From: Stomoxys calcitrans
Lineage: Eukaryota; Arthropoda; Insecta; Diptera; Muscidae
Reading direction: 5' to 3'
DNA: 64,000 nucleotides
NCBI RefSeq assembly: GCF_963082655.1
Contig: NC_081552.1
Span: 868,001-932,000, forward strand
Notes under the pieces: model-generated
The model's input: the letters and a program-made list of their open reading frames with translations, nothing else
What the model was told of the DNA's origin: nothing
The model's database searches: none
Position numbers and translations under genes: made by a program
Part shown: positions 32,007-44,469 of the stretch, piece by piece
How positions within the stretch are numbered: position 1 is the first letter of the stretch
Layout: every line of letters begins with the position of its first letter

Positions 32007-32509
32007 AAATATGTTTTTATAAGACAATACCATGGTTGATAAAAGTCAAATTTAGGTCATTATTTTTTCTGTGCACGTATCGGTCGATCTTGAAAGATAA
32101 CGAATTGAAAGAAACTAAAGTAGGTGGGAAAATAAAACATTTTGCTAATACATATATAAATATTTCGTTCCTTAAAAAGTCAAAATTCTTCGAATACCAT
32201 GTTTACAAGCCAGTCATTTGTTGTGTACGCTGCGACTAATACTCTCCCATAGCACAAAAAGTTCTTTCTTTCTTTTCTATCGACCACAAGTTTGGTAAAT
32301 ATTTTCGCAAATAAACCTCAGAAAGCAAATGTGAACTAAAAGCACTGCAAAGAAAAAAAATCTAACAAAGCGCCATTTCGGCATCTTTTGGGGGGGGATT
32401 TAAAAGTGACGGTCAAAACCAGTGGTTATCCAGTTGTGTTACCTGTTCCATTTGCTAGTCATTGGCCACTTTGTTTTACGCTTTTTGCTCGATTGTAAAA
32501 AAAGTGGAG
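32007..32509. other. Noncoding DNA
   Basis: AT-rich, with a G-run GGGGGGGG near 32391-32398. No gene or repeat recognised. Confidence 0.4.
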
Positions 32510-33500
32510 ACGGAACCCTACACCACTACTGTGGTACAAAGTATTCTAACTTTGTGCATTTGTTTGTAACATCCATAAGGAAGAGAGGTAAACCCATTGA
32601 TAATTATACGGATTGACCCACAATTACTTCCTGATTGTATTTACGCTGCCTGTCCGTCTGTTCATGTTTTTTTTTTGTGCAATGTGCAGGTCGAAATTTT
32701 CATTCGATCGTCTTTAAATTTAGCAGAGGTATGGATTTTGACTTGTAGTTCAAGAATAAGGTCATTTGGCAACCAATTCTCACGGATTTTTGCCCACAGC
32801 TTCTCTTATGACTCTTGGCAGTACTGGTGAATTTGATAGAAATCGGTTCAGATTTAGCTTTCAACTACCTTAAACACGCGGATTTTGGTGAAAATCGGCT
32901 CAGATTTGGATATAGCTCCCATATACATATATGTTGGTCCGATTTGGATCGATTTGGTTGCAACAATTTGATTATTTGTTGGCAGATTCTAACGAAATTT
33001 GGCAAAAAGGATTCTTGTTATATCTCCCGACATTGCTGCTGAATTTCACGGAAATCGATTCAGACTTGGATATAGCTCCCACATACAGGTAATACGCGAT
33101 TTTACATTAAGAGCCTTTATGAGCGTCCTTCTGACTTTTACTATGTGTACGAACTTTGCTCGGAATCGGCTCAGATTAAAATATAGCTCCTTTATATATG
33201 TTCGTCCGATATTGAGTTATACTGCAATAATTGGGAAATTTTTGAAAGCTTGTCTTGAGTCTCTTCTGACCACTGGTGAATTTCTCAGAAATCGGTTAAG
33301 ATTGCAATTGCAAACGCATTTATCAACCGATGATCTCCAAAGTTTGCACAGCGATTTCCTATGTGACTACAACAGTATCTACGTATTTTGGTGGAAGTTC
33401 TACATTTCAAATTTAAGCAAAGACTTAGCCTGCCAATGTGGTGTAGGCTATCAAAAGGTCGGCTGTGTCCGACTTTAGCTCGTCCCTACTTGCCTTAAGA
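32510..33500 (+). mobile_element. DINE-1-like element, type C, near complete
   Basis: Starts GGAACCCTACACCACTACTG, continues TAACTTTGTGCATTTGTTTG, CCTGTCCGTCTG (short GTCY), then blocks with CGGCTCAGATTTGGATATAG and CTCCCATATACATATATG. It ends GGTGTAGGCTATCAAAAGGT, CGGCTGTGTCCGACTTTAGC, similar to 45090-45152. Confidence 0.8.
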
Positions 33501-33977
33501 TGTATGCGCTCGGTCCCCCCAGCTATTAACGGCTGGCAATTTTCGTTCATTGCATTTTTAAAAACGCAACCCACGCAGAATTACTTGCACATTATGTTTT
33601 GATTTCGAACATTTGGCAAGGACTTTAGCCCCTGCTCCGCCACAAGCAAGGGAGGCCAAGGCGAGCGTCTGGATCTCGTATAAGCCCTCATGCCACAAAA
33701 CAATCGATTAATCAATCTCAAGTCAATTCCTAATGGATGCTGGATTAGTATTCTGCCATTTTATTGTTACTACTAAGTGTCATGAAGGGAAGGGCCGTGG
33801 GGTGTGAGGAGTGTGGGGCGGACAAACTCTCCGCTTTTGTGGGGACAACAGCTTTGAGATGGTGCATAATTGATTTCCAATTCATTTAAAATTGCTTAGG
33901 TAAGCACTCAACAAAAAAAAAAAAAAAAAAAATGTCCATAGAGAAAAAAGTCAAACTGCCATAATGGCAATAAAAAC

Positions 33978-33981
<4 letters not shown>

Positions 33982-34009
<28 letters not shown>
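33982..34009. repeat. (CT)n microsatellite
   Basis: Fourteen CT units. Confidence 0.95.
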
Positions 34010-34401
34010 CCTTCCTGTTTGTCTTCTGAGCCTTGGTCAGGCTCTTGGTCACAAAAAAATCCAAATGCCGCTATACAATGGGGTCGATGCAAACGTAAGC
34101 AGCTCGCCATTGACCGCAGGCTGTTCTGTTTATTCATTCAACAAGCAAATGAATTGAAGAGAGCTTAAATATTTGCCCATAAACACCAGAAAATGAGGCT
34201 CTGCAAATACTACAACAAAGTCCAAAGGAATAGTGTGGAGAGGAGAGATATGGGTATGGGTGAATGTGTACATTCATTCGCATACACATGCATAAATCAT
34301 TAAGGGCACTGCTCCTACAGACATAAAATAAATCCACACATCCACACTAACTCACTCATAGGGCTGGGTGGGCCTATAAAGTCGGCAGACGGACACAAAG
34401 T

Positions 34402-34434
34402 CAGACAGACAGACGGACAGACAGACGGACAGAC
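34402..34434. repeat. (GACR)n microsatellite without DINE flanks
   Basis: CAGACAGACAGACGGACAGA and on, the complement of the GTCY block of DINE-like elements. Neither the ATCTAGCCATGTCC core nor any other DINE text borders it. Confidence 0.85.
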
Positions 34435-36400
34435 AATAAAACACCAAACAATACTTACACCATAAAATCAAATTGTTGACGCCAACGGCCAAGCTATTAA
34501 TTTACGAGCACTCTTGTGCTCCGGCATAATTTCGTATTAAATTCCATAGACACTCATCCACTCATCCACTTATACACGGCCTCCACCATCCATCCACAAG
34601 GGCCGGGGAGCAACAATACCCGGACACTCAACACAAAAGGAATACAAAAACCAACAACAGCAACAAGAACAACAAAATACCTAAAACATTTGTCAAAGGT
34701 ACATTACAATTCGAAGGGAGCCCTGTTGAATGTTGCACATTAAAACCGCCCCAACTGACCAGAATCCCATTGCCACACTCATTCACACAGTGAGGACAAA
34801 CATTCACATGACTGCCACAAGGGCAGCACTTCTGGTGCGACTATATATGTATGTTTGACATAGCAACTTAGAAATCTATAGCTTTATATTAGGCGCATCT
34901 CATAAGGCCTTATCGTTTCATGGATTTGATCATTTCGACATATTTGAATAAAATTTCAAAAGACAAAAATCCTTAATGAGAAGTAAGTTCAACGACAGGG
35001 TTTTGTTCCATTTCAAATAAAAACCCTCAGTCTGCTTTGCCCATACTAGGGCACCTTTCTTCGAAATTTTACAGCTCACCTATTAGTGAGTGGTGGAAGC
35101 ATGTATTCTTTATGGGCCAAAGCAGACTGGTGATGGAGCTTGATTAGCTTCGAAATCGCGATTTCTGTAGCCTGCTCAATGCATCAATCGCAACCACACA
35201 TTTTACCTTCAAAAAGGGGTTTATTTTGTTTTCTATTTTAAATGAATGCCTTTTCATGTTTGCCAATAAAAAACAAACCCTTCATTGGTTTCAGCTGGAT
35301 AAATTAGTTCAAAAATTTGCTCTCTTTAAAAATCAAATTTTGCTACAAACAAGTAAAAGCGTGCTATGTTCGGACGGGTCGAATCTCATATACCCTCCAC
35401 CATAGATCGCATTTGTCGAGTTCTTTTACCGAAATCTCCTTTTAGGCAAACAAAGGATAATAGAAAATAATTGATTCGGACCATAATTGATTTGAATGTT
35501 GGAGGCCATAGTAGAAGTCATTGTGTAAAATTTCAGCCAATTCGAATATAAATTGCGCCCTCTAGGGGCTCAAGAAGTAAAATAGAGAGATCGGTTTATA
35601 TGGGAGCTGTATCAAGCCCTTGGCCGATTCGGACCATATTTGACACATATGAGAAAGTCATGGGAGAAGCCGTTGTACAAAATTCAGATAATAATTATGC
35701 CCTCTGGAGGCTCAAGAAGTCAAGATCCCAGATAGGTTTATATGATAGCTAAATCAGGTTATGGATCGATTTGGACCATACTTGACACAGTTGTTAAAGT
35801 CATAACAAAACTCCTCATGCAAAATTTCAGCCAAATCAAATAAGAATTGCTCCCTCTAGTGCCTAAAGAAGTCAAGATTCAAGATCGGTTTATATGGCAG
35901 CTATATCAGGTTATGCACTGATTTACAGCATACTTAGCACAGTTGTTGGAAGTCATATCTAAACACGTTGTGCAAAATTTCAGCCAAATCGGATAGGAAT
36001 TGCGGCCTCTAGACGCTCAAGAAGTCAAGACCCCAGATAGGTTTATATGACAGATATATATGGTTATGGACCGATTTCAACCATACTCAGCACAGTTGTT
36101 GGGAGTCATAATTAAAACAATATACGCCAAATTTTAGCCAAATCGGATAGGAATTGTCTCCTCTAGTGGCTCAAGAAGTCAAGATCCAAAATCGGTTTAT
36201 ATGACAGCTGTATCAAAACATGGACTGATATAGCCCATTTACAAACCCAACCGACCTACACTAACAAGAAGTATTTGTGCAAAATTTCAAGCGCCTATCT
36301 CTACTTCTTCGAAAGTAAGCGTGATTTTAACAGACAGACGGACGGACATGGCTAGATCGACTTAAAATGTCATGACGATCAATAATCTATATATACATTA

Positions 36401-37777
36401 CTAGTCGAACCGGCCCCCCTCCGCTGCGCCGTCTTTAACTCTCTAATATATTTTTAGGGTGGGGACACTTCGCCCTGAATGCGGATATCGAATTCGTGCC
36501 ATTGTAGCCTATGACGCTGAACCCGTTCAAATCCTGGCGAGAACATCGAACAAAGCGGTGTTTATCCCCTCTTAATGTTGGCGACATTTGCGAGGTACAA
36601 TGCCATGCATCGTCATTGAAAAAAATTTCCCCAAAGAGGTGTCGCACTGCGGTTCGCCGTTCGGACTCGGCTATAAAAAAAGGTCCCTTATCATTGAGTT
36701 TAAACTTGAATCGGAGAGCACTCATTGATGTGTGAGAATTTGTCCCTTCTCGGTTTCTGGTGGTAATGTTCTTCCTTAGGGTAATGTTCTCATTAGGGGA
36801 GGGATGGCACCTCAGACATTGAGACTCAAATATGGATATCAAATTCGTGCTGCACTCAATATGGGGCTCAAAGCCCCATATTGCCATGGCCGGTACTTGA
36901 CTGGGTACTTGAACCCAATTTGTAATACCATATTCGTGTTCTGGTCTCCAATAACTTTCATTTGAAACCCTTATTGTGCCCATCAGACCACTTTCGGATA
37001 TGGGTGGCGTTTTTTGGGTAAGAGGGTGGATTCATTTTCATTTCATTTCATACCTATATTGTCCCCAACCTAGACAATATGCGAAAATTTCTAAAAAATC
37101 GGTTCTTTCGTTTTTCAGTCTATACGGAACAAACAAACCGAGTCCCATATATCCGCGATTGGCTAATGTGCCCATTTTGGGCGTTTTTGTGGGGGTGGGG
37201 TAACACCCATATACTTTGACATGAATTTGTAGGCCAGACTCGTTATCTTCTCCCGCATACTTTTCATTTGATACCCATATTGTCCTTATCGGTTCACTTT
37301 TGATTTTGGGTGGTGTTTTTCGGGTAACGGTGAAGGGTGCGCCCCCTTCCGTTATCAATAAATTATAAAGCCTTTTCCTACTTCCTGACCATATTCGTAA
37401 TCTACTCCCGAATACCTTTAATTTGAGTTCCATATTGTCATGATCGTCAAATGAACCTTTTTTAAGGGGTTTTGAGGCTTGGGCAGCCCCCCAGGTACTT
37501 GGACCCAACTTTTATTATGAAATTCGTACTATACTCTTGAATACCTTTCACTTGAATCCCATATTGTCCACTTTTATTTTTGGATAGTACTTTTGGGGTT
37601 AGGGGAGGGTCCGCCCCCTCCCGATATCAAAAAATTATATAGCCTATATTTCCTGCCAGACCAACCTGTACAATCTGTGACAATTTCAAGGTAATCGGTT
37701 CAGCCGTTTTTGAGTCTATACGGAACAAACAAACAAAACGACAAACAAACACAAATTGAATTTTTTATATAAGAAGA
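36401..37777 (+). mobile_element. CTGAACCCGG-type element nested in a DINE-like copy
   Basis: Head CTAGTCGAACCGGCCCCCCT and CCGCTGCGCCGTCTTTAACT; monomers with CATATTGTCCTTATCGG, TTTTGGGTGGTGTTTTTCGG; tail CAGCCGTTTTTGAGTCTATA, CGGAACAAACAAACAAAACG, AATTGAATTTTTTATATAAG. Since the host DINE text is interrupted exactly at both ends, this copy gives the element's true termini. It holds a SINE at 36502-36772. Confidence 0.8.
36502..36772 (+). mobile_element. tRNA-derived SINE, third level of nesting
   Basis: Shortened head TAGCCTATGACGCTGAACCC, B-box region GTTCAAATCCTGGCGAG, then TAATGTTGGCGACATTTGCG, AAAGAGGTGTCGCACTGCGG, TTCGGACTCGGCTATAAAAA, TCATTGAGTTTAAACTTGAA. It sits inside the CTGAACCCGG-type element, itself inside a DINE-like copy. 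Confidence 0.85.
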
Positions 37778-37888
37778 TGGGGTCTTAGACGAATATTTCG
37801 AGGAGTTACAAACAGAATGACGAGATTAGTATACCACGCACTCCATGGTGGAGGGTATAAAACAAATCAACATACCAACGTACGACTC

Positions 37889-37970
37889 TGAAGCCTTCAC
37901 ACCTAATATGGTTGAAAAGTCTTCTAACGAAAGACGAAACGCGTCCCATGGTGATTGGTGTGTGTGGTGA
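37889..37970. repeat. Fragment of the foldback element seen at 50622
   Basis: Shares GAAGCCTTCACACCTAA, GACGAAACGCGT and ATGGTGATTGGTGT with the right arm at 50921-50996, in order. Diverged and single-armed. Confidence 0.5.
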
Positions 37971-38379
37971 TCTTTATGGCTTTCCTTTTCCATTACAGGA
38001 AAGTTTCCGATCATTGAGCTCGTCTCGAAAGAGAAACAAATGAAAAAAAAATTCAATTGTTACAAAATGTTTGCCCTTTCTCGCTTAGTTTTTTTGCCTG
38101 TAGTTTTAAAAACGCCTAATCTAAAAGATCTACGCACCGTTTCGGGTGAATTATTGATTGCAATCTTATGGCAACGCAGAAAAAGGTTAGCATTGAGTGA
38201 CAGTCAGTTCAAACCGACTCGCTTAGGCATTTTGTACATTGTGATATCGCAGTAGGAGCAGATCAAATTTTGGGTCAAATGACTGGGGGAATGCCCAACC
38301 CCAAAACCCTACCGAACGGTCATGTTGACTGATTGGAGCAAGTTTAGGTTAGATTTAAGTGAAAGTTTGCTATCAGGCT
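37971..38379. other. Noncoding DNA with a monomer fragment
   Basis: At about 38255-38340, CCCAACCCCAAAACCCTACC and GGTCATGTTGACTGATT recall the CTGAACCCGG-type monomers. The rest is unassigned. Confidence 0.4.
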
Positions 38380-38830
38380 CACTTAGGGTCATTGTGATAT
38401 CATAGGAATAGGAGAGGGAACAGGGCTTCTATTTCCTACCGTTGAACCATACAGATCGCTTTTAAAATGCCAAACTTGCGAATGTTCACATCCGCTCAAC
38501 CAGTCAAGTTCCCAAAGAAATGAGAACCTAAAGTGGAACTCCTTCTGACTGCCGGTGCCGGACACACACACGCAGATATTCCATTGTCTCTTATTCTTCG
38601 ACGTCATCAAAGCTTTTGCAGAAGTCGCTACTTGTAACCTTCGGCCAATCAGCATGTGTTCCGATCAGACAGTGACCAATATAGCCGATATGACGGCAAA
38701 GCGGTAGACCTCTTCAAGTCTAGATTGCGCCACATAATTTTGAAGGAGCCAAATCATTCTCCAATGGTGTCATTATCATACACAGACGATGTTGTCCCTA
38801 TCATCGCTATAGAAAGTGTATGTACACCAA
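38380..38830. repeat. Probable dispersed repeat of unknown class
   Basis: The blocks GGGTCATTGTGATATCATAG, CGCTTTTAAAATGCCAAACT, GCCGGACACACACACGCAGA, CAAAGCTTTTGCAGAAGTCG and CAGCATGTGTTCCGATCAGA look to me like a repeat common in muscoid fly genomes, possibly the 3' part of a non-LTR retrotransposon. This is from memory and there is no second copy in the window, so confidence is low. Confidence 0.35.
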
Positions 38831-38876
38831 GCTTAAGTTGAAATGAGTCTCGAAAGATTGCTTCTACGTAGGCGTC

Positions 38877-38955
38877 TGTGGCGCATTGTGGTAAGGTGTT
38901 TGTAATCACACAATCATGGCATCGATAGAACACAGGTTCGATTCACAGCAGCACC
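38877..38955 (+). repeat. tRNA-like sequence (pseudogene or SINE head)
   Basis: TGGCGCATTGTGG resembles a Pol III A box and ACAGGTTCGATTCACAGCAG holds a good B box, 40 bp apart. The acceptor ends do not pair well, so it is not called as a functional tRNA gene. It differs from the SINE head at 16823. Confidence 0.45.
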
Positions 38956-39221
38956 CAAAAAATACCTCTGCTCTACACGTTGAAAGAATGTGAACGCCTA
39001 TGTACGTTTTGTTCACAGAAGCCGTTGTCGATTTATTACTACTTGTGGTTGATCTGATAACATCTATGTGTTGATTCACTTTTATAAGCGAATGTGGTTA
39101 ATTTGTCAGCATCGGATTGGATTTTTCTACGGGCGTACCCCACTTTGCTTTCGTACGTACGGCCTCCCGAAGTATATGTCTAAGAGCGCAACAGCAAAAT
39201 AATCAGCATACGCCACCACTT

Positions 39222-39504
39222 TATCGGATAAGAACTCCGACCACTAGAGGCTCAAGAAGTATAATCTGGAGAACGGATTATGTAGGAGTTATATCAGGTT
39301 TTCAGACCATATTTGGCACGTAAGTTGGAGGTCATTAAACACGCCATAGTACAAAATTTTAGTAAAAATGGATAAGAATTGCTCCCCCTAGAGGCTCAAG
39401 AAGGGATATCATAGAAAAAGTCACTGTGCAATATTTCAGCCAAATCGGATAAGGCCCTGTAGAGGCTCAAGAAGTATAATCGGATATCGGTTTATATGGG
39501 AACC
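39222..39504 (-). mobile_element. DINE-1-like fragment, type A
   Basis: Antisense monomers: ACTAGAGGCTCAAGAAGTAT, GGATAAGAATTGCTCCCCCT, CAATATTTCAGCCAAATCGG, ATCGGTTTATATGGGAACC. No ends. Confidence 0.75.
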
Positions 39505-40344
39505 GGGGACGTAGCCAGGACTTTATTTTGGACGGGGGTCCACCTCACATTTTTTCAAAATCGAAAATTGTAAAAATTTTTCTGTTACTGTGAAATTGGT
39601 AAAGATACCTCAAATTTTCTATTCGAAAATTGTCGGCGCTAATGTGTGCAGTAATTGGCCCATCGGCGGTGAGATGTGGTTAAAGTCGGAGCTAAATTTT
39701 GTATGGATTGCCAACACTCTATTTTCAAGCCGATCCTAATCTTTCGAAGCCTTCAAAATATGCTTGTCTTTGCGAATATCTTAGTTTTATAGTTGTGGTT
39801 TTGACGAACCAGCTTCAGTATTTTGGTGACATTCATTTCTGTTGCGCCCATTTTTATTTGAAATAGTTTTATGACTTCAAAACGGTCCATGACTTACTTG
39901 TGTCGGTCCATTTGGTTTAAATGACATTTATTTCGATAAAATTTTACACAAATAAATTAAAAAGTTAAGGAACAATGAATGTTAAATATTTCAAAAAAAT
40001 AAATTTCGGCCAATTTTTACGACGAGCCATCAACGTTCTGCTTAAATGATGCCGCCTATTTCTCCTCCCATGACATCATCAAGATGTCATTTCAAAATTG
40101 GTATTGAAACTTGCCTCGTTTGCGTACGTGTGCCAGTTAAATGAGAGAAACAGAAACTCAAACAAAGAGAACGTGCAAAAAAATGGGGTAGTTTGCTGAG
40201 AATGTAAACACAGAACTGACATTCCAATACCGTCAAACTGGCGGGCTGTTTTCAGCTGTTCGCGTGAGACCACCTTCATTGATCCCTTGTTCTTCTCCGA
40301 AATGTATAAAAATCGATTGAAAATCGGATTTTGAGGGAAAATAT
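39505..40344. other. Noncoding DNA
   Basis: Starts GGGGACGTAGCCAGGACTTT right where the DINE fragment ends, which may be the end of another repeat. Open frames up to 95 codons on the minus strand, unassigned. Confidence 0.4.
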
Positions 40345-41152
40345 GTCCGATAAAAATTGCATCCAACTATTGCCGTATATGTATATCGGTCATACACAAC
40401 TAACTGTTCCAAATTTCGGCGCAATCGGACAATATATGCGTTTTTCATGGGCCTAAAACCTTTTATCGAGATATCGGTTTATATGGCAGCTATATCCAAA
40501 TCTGGACCGATCTGAGCCAAATTAAAGATTAATGTTGAAGGGCCTATCGCAACTCACTGTCCCAAATTTCGGAGAAATCGGACAATAAATGCGCCTTTTA
40601 TGGGCCCAAGACCTTAAATCGAGAGATCGGTCTATATGGCAGCTATATCCAATTCTGGACCGATCTGTGCCATATTGCAAAGAGATGTCGAGGGGTCTAA
40701 CTTCAGTCACTGTCCCAAATTTCGACGACATCGGACAATAAATTCGCCTTTTATGGGCCCAAAACCTTAAGTCAAGAGATAGTTCTGGGCCAAATTGAAG
40801 ACGGATATCAAGTGGCCTAACGCAACTCACTGTTCCAAATTTGAGCAAAATCGGATAAGACCCTAAATCGGCAGTCCGGTCTATGTGGCAGCTATATCAA
40901 GATATAGTCCGATATAGCCCATCTTCGAACTTAACCTGCTTATGGACAAAAAAAGAATCTGTGCAAAGTTTCAGCTCAATATCTCTAGCGTGACATAGCG
41001 TAGCGTGATTTCAACAGACAGACGATCATTTAGATTTTTACGCTGATCAAGACTATATATGCGCTATAGGGTCGGAAAAGGGATATTTCGATGTGTTGCA
41101 AACGGAATGACAAAATGAATATCCGCCCATCCTTCGGTCGTGGGCGGATATT
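40345..41152 (-). mobile_element. DINE-1-like element, type B, antisense
   Basis: Monomers with ACTGTCCCAAATTTCGGAGA, AAATCGAGAGATCGGTCTAT, ATGGCAGCTATATCCAA. The start box is at the right end: AATGACAAAATGAATATCCG, CCATCCTTCGGTCGTGGGCG. A reduced core (ACAGACAGACGATCATTTAG) stands for the GTCY block. The 3' end is missing at the left. Confidence 0.85.
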
Positions 41153-42717
41153 CAAAGTATGTTCTTTGAAGATGAGGATTTATTGTGGTTTAGCTTTTCG
41201 CCGTTACGGCCTAATGTCCACAATCATCAAGTGTATTTGTTACTTATTATGCGTTGTTTATTTATTTCTATTTTCCATTCGTTTCCAATACTCCTACTCG
41301 CACTTGGGGGATTTGAGGGGCGTTCGTTAACAACAAACATTAGAATGTTGTGGTCTGTTTTTTGAAGCAGGGAGGGGGGGGTGTGCTCCCAAGAGTTGCT
41401 TCATGTTTGCCCCATGTTTTGTTGATCCAATGAAAATTATGATGGTGATGATGATGATGTGTAAGAAGTTTCAGTTTCTCCCGACTGTGCAATTGTGGAG
41501 TGGCTTTGGCTTTGCATGAAGGAAAATCCTCCTGAGAATCTGAGAAGGGATCCTTTGCGAAAGACAACAGCTTCCGACCCTGAATGGGCTCTTCATTGAT
41601 TGGGTATTTTTATTTGTGGGCATTAAAGAAATATGCAAATATGTTTTTCGCAAACGAGTCCTAGAAGAGGACTCGCTCAGTCAGGCAGCCAAAACGGGTC
41701 CTTGTGCCAATTGTAGCTGGCAGCAGGTCATGAAATTCATATTATCTGCTGTCGCTGCCTTGGTCGCCAGAAATGTTACATTTATAAAACGGCAGCATAA
41801 TATTTATGTAAATTCCTTTTGCCGTCATTATGGAACATTTTGCTAGTAGCTGGGCACTGGATGGCTGATTTCATCTGCATAGCTGCTGCTGTCGTTGCCT
41901 TTGCCGTCCGCTTCTCCTTTGTTATCCTAGCTGTAATTGTAGTCTAAGTAATTGTTGTTGTTGTTTTTGGCTTAATTACAATTGAATATTTAATTTGATG
42001 GGGACATTTAAAATTTTAAGGAGAACATTTATGTTCGTCCTTGACGTGGCTCGAAATGCTTTAGCCTTCCGTTGACGTTATTGAAGAGGAAAATCGTTGT
42101 ATGCATGCTGGTGTATTTGGGTTTCCAGGCTTGCCTTGGTTTCATACTTGCCACCTGGAGACCGTTCAGTCTAAGTGAATCTCCTATGAAAAACTTGGCA
42201 TCAAAAGTTGCGTTTGCTAAACAAAGTTTCCCAGGAAAATCTTCTGAAATGAACACAAACCGAAACTAATAGCGCACAGATGCGGCTGGCGGCTGGTGGC
42301 TGGTGGATGGTCTGTTCCCGTTTCAGTTTCACTCTATGGCTCTGCTGCAGGTGTTGTCTGTGGGGGGGAGATTAAAAATTGATTTACAAACTTTATTCCA
42401 CTAAGCATGCAAGTTCGCAGCTATGTTTAATGCATCGCCTGCACGTTGTTGGCGTGTGGAATGTGTTTCCACACAACACCTCTAAAAAGCCGCTTCCTTC
42501 TTGTCGATTACCAGCGTGCAATTTATTTCTAAACTTTCAACCAGATAATGGCGTGTGAAAAGCAAGGGGATTTGCCAAGCACCATAGCAATATGATGTAG
42601 CTTGTGCATCGCATAAAATAAGATTTTTATTGCATTGCCTGAATTTGCATAGAAATTTGATTTTTTAAGTCTTAACTCAAATTGTGACAGCATGGAGTTC
42701 GTTTTGCTCCAAGGCGA
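41153..42717. other. Largely single-copy DNA
   Basis: Holds a short GAT-repeat (about 41441-41460) and a G-run near 41372-41380. Open frames are below 80 codons and overlap on both strands. No exon supported. Confidence 0.4.
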
Positions 42718-43340
42718 CTTTATAAATACGCCCTCCACCATAGAATGGGGGCATACAAATTTCGTCATTCGGTTTGTTACACCTCGAAATTGTCATGACA
42801 TTTTAAGTCGATTTAGCCATGTCCGTCCGTCCGTCTGTCGGTCGAAAGCACGTCGGTTGGGATTGCAAATGGGCCAATGCTGCCATATAAATCGATCTTG
42901 GGTCTTGATTTCTTGAGCCTCTAGAGGGCGCAATTCTGCTAGGTTCAAATCGGTTCATAACCTGACATAGCCGCCATATAAACCGATCTCCCCAGTAGAC
43001 TTCTTGAGCTTCTTGAGGGTGCAATGCATCTCCAATTTGGTTAAAATTTTCCATATGTCGTTTTGTGTCAACAACTGTGTCAAGTATACTCTAAATCGGT
43101 TGATTACCTGATGTAGCTGCCATATAAACAGATCTCCCAATTTGACGCTCTGAGCCACTGGAGGGCACAATTTTTACTCGATTTGCCTGAAATTTTGTAG
43201 GTGGTATTTTTCAATGACTTCTAACAGCCACGATCACCATGTACATTGAAAAAGTCATCCAAAGATCTTGACAAATGCGTTCCATGGTGGAGGGTATATG
43301 AGATTCGGCCCGGCCGAACTTAGCATGCTTTTACTTGTTC
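42718..43340 (+). mobile_element. DINE-1-like element, type A, internally shortened
   Basis: Both ends are present: ACGCCCTCCACCATAGAATG at the start, GTCCGTCCGTCCGTCTGTCG (GTCY) at about 42821, and CGGCCGAACTTAGCATGC, TTTTACTTG at the end. Only 623 bp, since it has about two monomers instead of five. Such copies show that monomer number varies between elements. Confidence 0.88.
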
Positions 43341-44469
43341 TCCGTAATAGGACCCAAGCACTATGTATGTTAGCTGACACCAGGCACACTGTGTTGATGT
43401 CTTTTTGAGAGAGACGTGCTCGCCTTTGCATGGACTATTAACTATCAACGAAATTGGTGCACAATTTGGGCCTTCAATTGGTCGTTTGTTACATGGCTGA
43501 CTTGTCACCAGAGATCTACTCTGCGTCAGTTGGTCGTTTGTTATATGGCTAACTTGTCACCAGAAATCTACACACCTACTTCGAATGACAACAAAATTTG
43601 GAATCACAAATTACCCTGTATTCTTTATTGGCCTTTTACTGCTCGCGTTTGCTACTTTTGCGAAATACAAGAAGGCTGCTGAAAATCATAACCGGGTTGG
43701 GCGTTAATGCAAAGGATTCGACGAGATTCTTTACGTACGCCAAGCTAAGATTGCCTATTTTGATGGTGTTCTTATACATACCTGCCATTGCTGTTGCTGC
43801 CTCTAATGCTGATGTTTTGTTGCTATTAATGTTGTTGCCGTTGTCGTATTTCAAGCATCAAAATGCTCAAGGATATCAGCAGACATTTCGTTGGGGGAGG
43901 CAAAAATAAAAACGCACACTGGAAATGACGGTGATTGTCACGGGGCTAAAGGAAATCCTACAAATTTAAATTTTCGAAATGTTAAACACGATCCGTGAAA
44001 GCAAATGCGTGTATTTAAATGAGTGCGTCGTGTGTAAATATCTTCGTATGCTCATTTGCCGGTACGTGCGTCGGAGCCTTAGTGAGGGGGTGTGAGCGTG
44101 TGGGTGAGTGAATGTCTTTCCGTTTACATGTCAACATATCCTGCCAACAGGATTAGAAATTCTTGATAGCAGGCCTCGAAGGATATGCAAAAGGCGCTCT
44201 CTTCTTGTATGAGAGTAGAATCATACTTAATTTCCACCTAGTGGGTGGAAATGCCAGCCACTAGGTAAAATTAGCCAAATTAAGATAACATCTCTATTGG
44301 TTTAAGCTTCCGAATTTGTTTTTTTTTTTTTTTTTTTTTGTTTGCTTGGCGGATGTGGTATCTTATAAATGTTAATGACCATTTACAGGTTAGCAACCAA
44401 CAAAAAGAAGAAGCTCATCTGAGGCTTTTTGTTTCAATGGAATGTTTCCGGTATAAGTCCGGCTATGAC
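43341..44469. other. Largely single-copy DNA
   Basis: Contains a 52-bp tandem pair (43478-43581), a T-run (44319-44339) and a small hairpin ATTTCCACC/GGTGGAAAT near 44232-44253. No gene recognised. Confidence 0.4.
43478..43581. repeat. 52-bp tandem duplication
   Basis: TTGGTCGTTTGTTACATGGC at 43478 and TTGGTCGTTTGTTATATGGC at 43530, each followed by ACTTGTCACCAGA and ATCTAC. About 90% alike. Confidence 0.85.

Larger units (their letters stand above)
33501..35346. other. Largely single-copy DNA with simple repeats
   Basis: No DINE, SINE or MITE match. An A-run (33913-33932), a CT run and a GACR run are present. TATAAA at 34375 lies about 28 bp upstream of a TCAGAC, at fair promoter spacing, but in a low-complexity tract. 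Open frames are under 85 codons. Confidence 0.4.
35347..37862 (-). mobile_element. DINE-1-like element, type A, split by a nested element
   Basis: Antisense copy. Its 3' end is at 35347 (ACAAGTAAAAGCGTGCTATG), followed by GATCGCATTTGTCGAGTTC and five or six monomers. Its GTCY core (ACAGACAGACGGACGGACAT) is at about 36331. The text stops at TATATATACATTA (36400) and resumes at about 37778 with GATGGGGTCTTAGACGAATA, TTTCGAGGAGTTACAAACAG and the start box ATGGTGGAGGGTATAAAA at 37844-37861. The 1.38-kb gap is a CTGAACCCGG-type element. Confidence 0.88.

Noticed and set aside
32999..33478. 159-codon open frame
   Set aside because: It runs through a type C DINE-like element; its translation mirrors the repeated nucleotide text and has no domain.
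38656..38838. YTDDV as a reverse-transcriptase catalytic box
   Set aside because: No other RT motif lies in the same frame around it; probably chance within a repeat.
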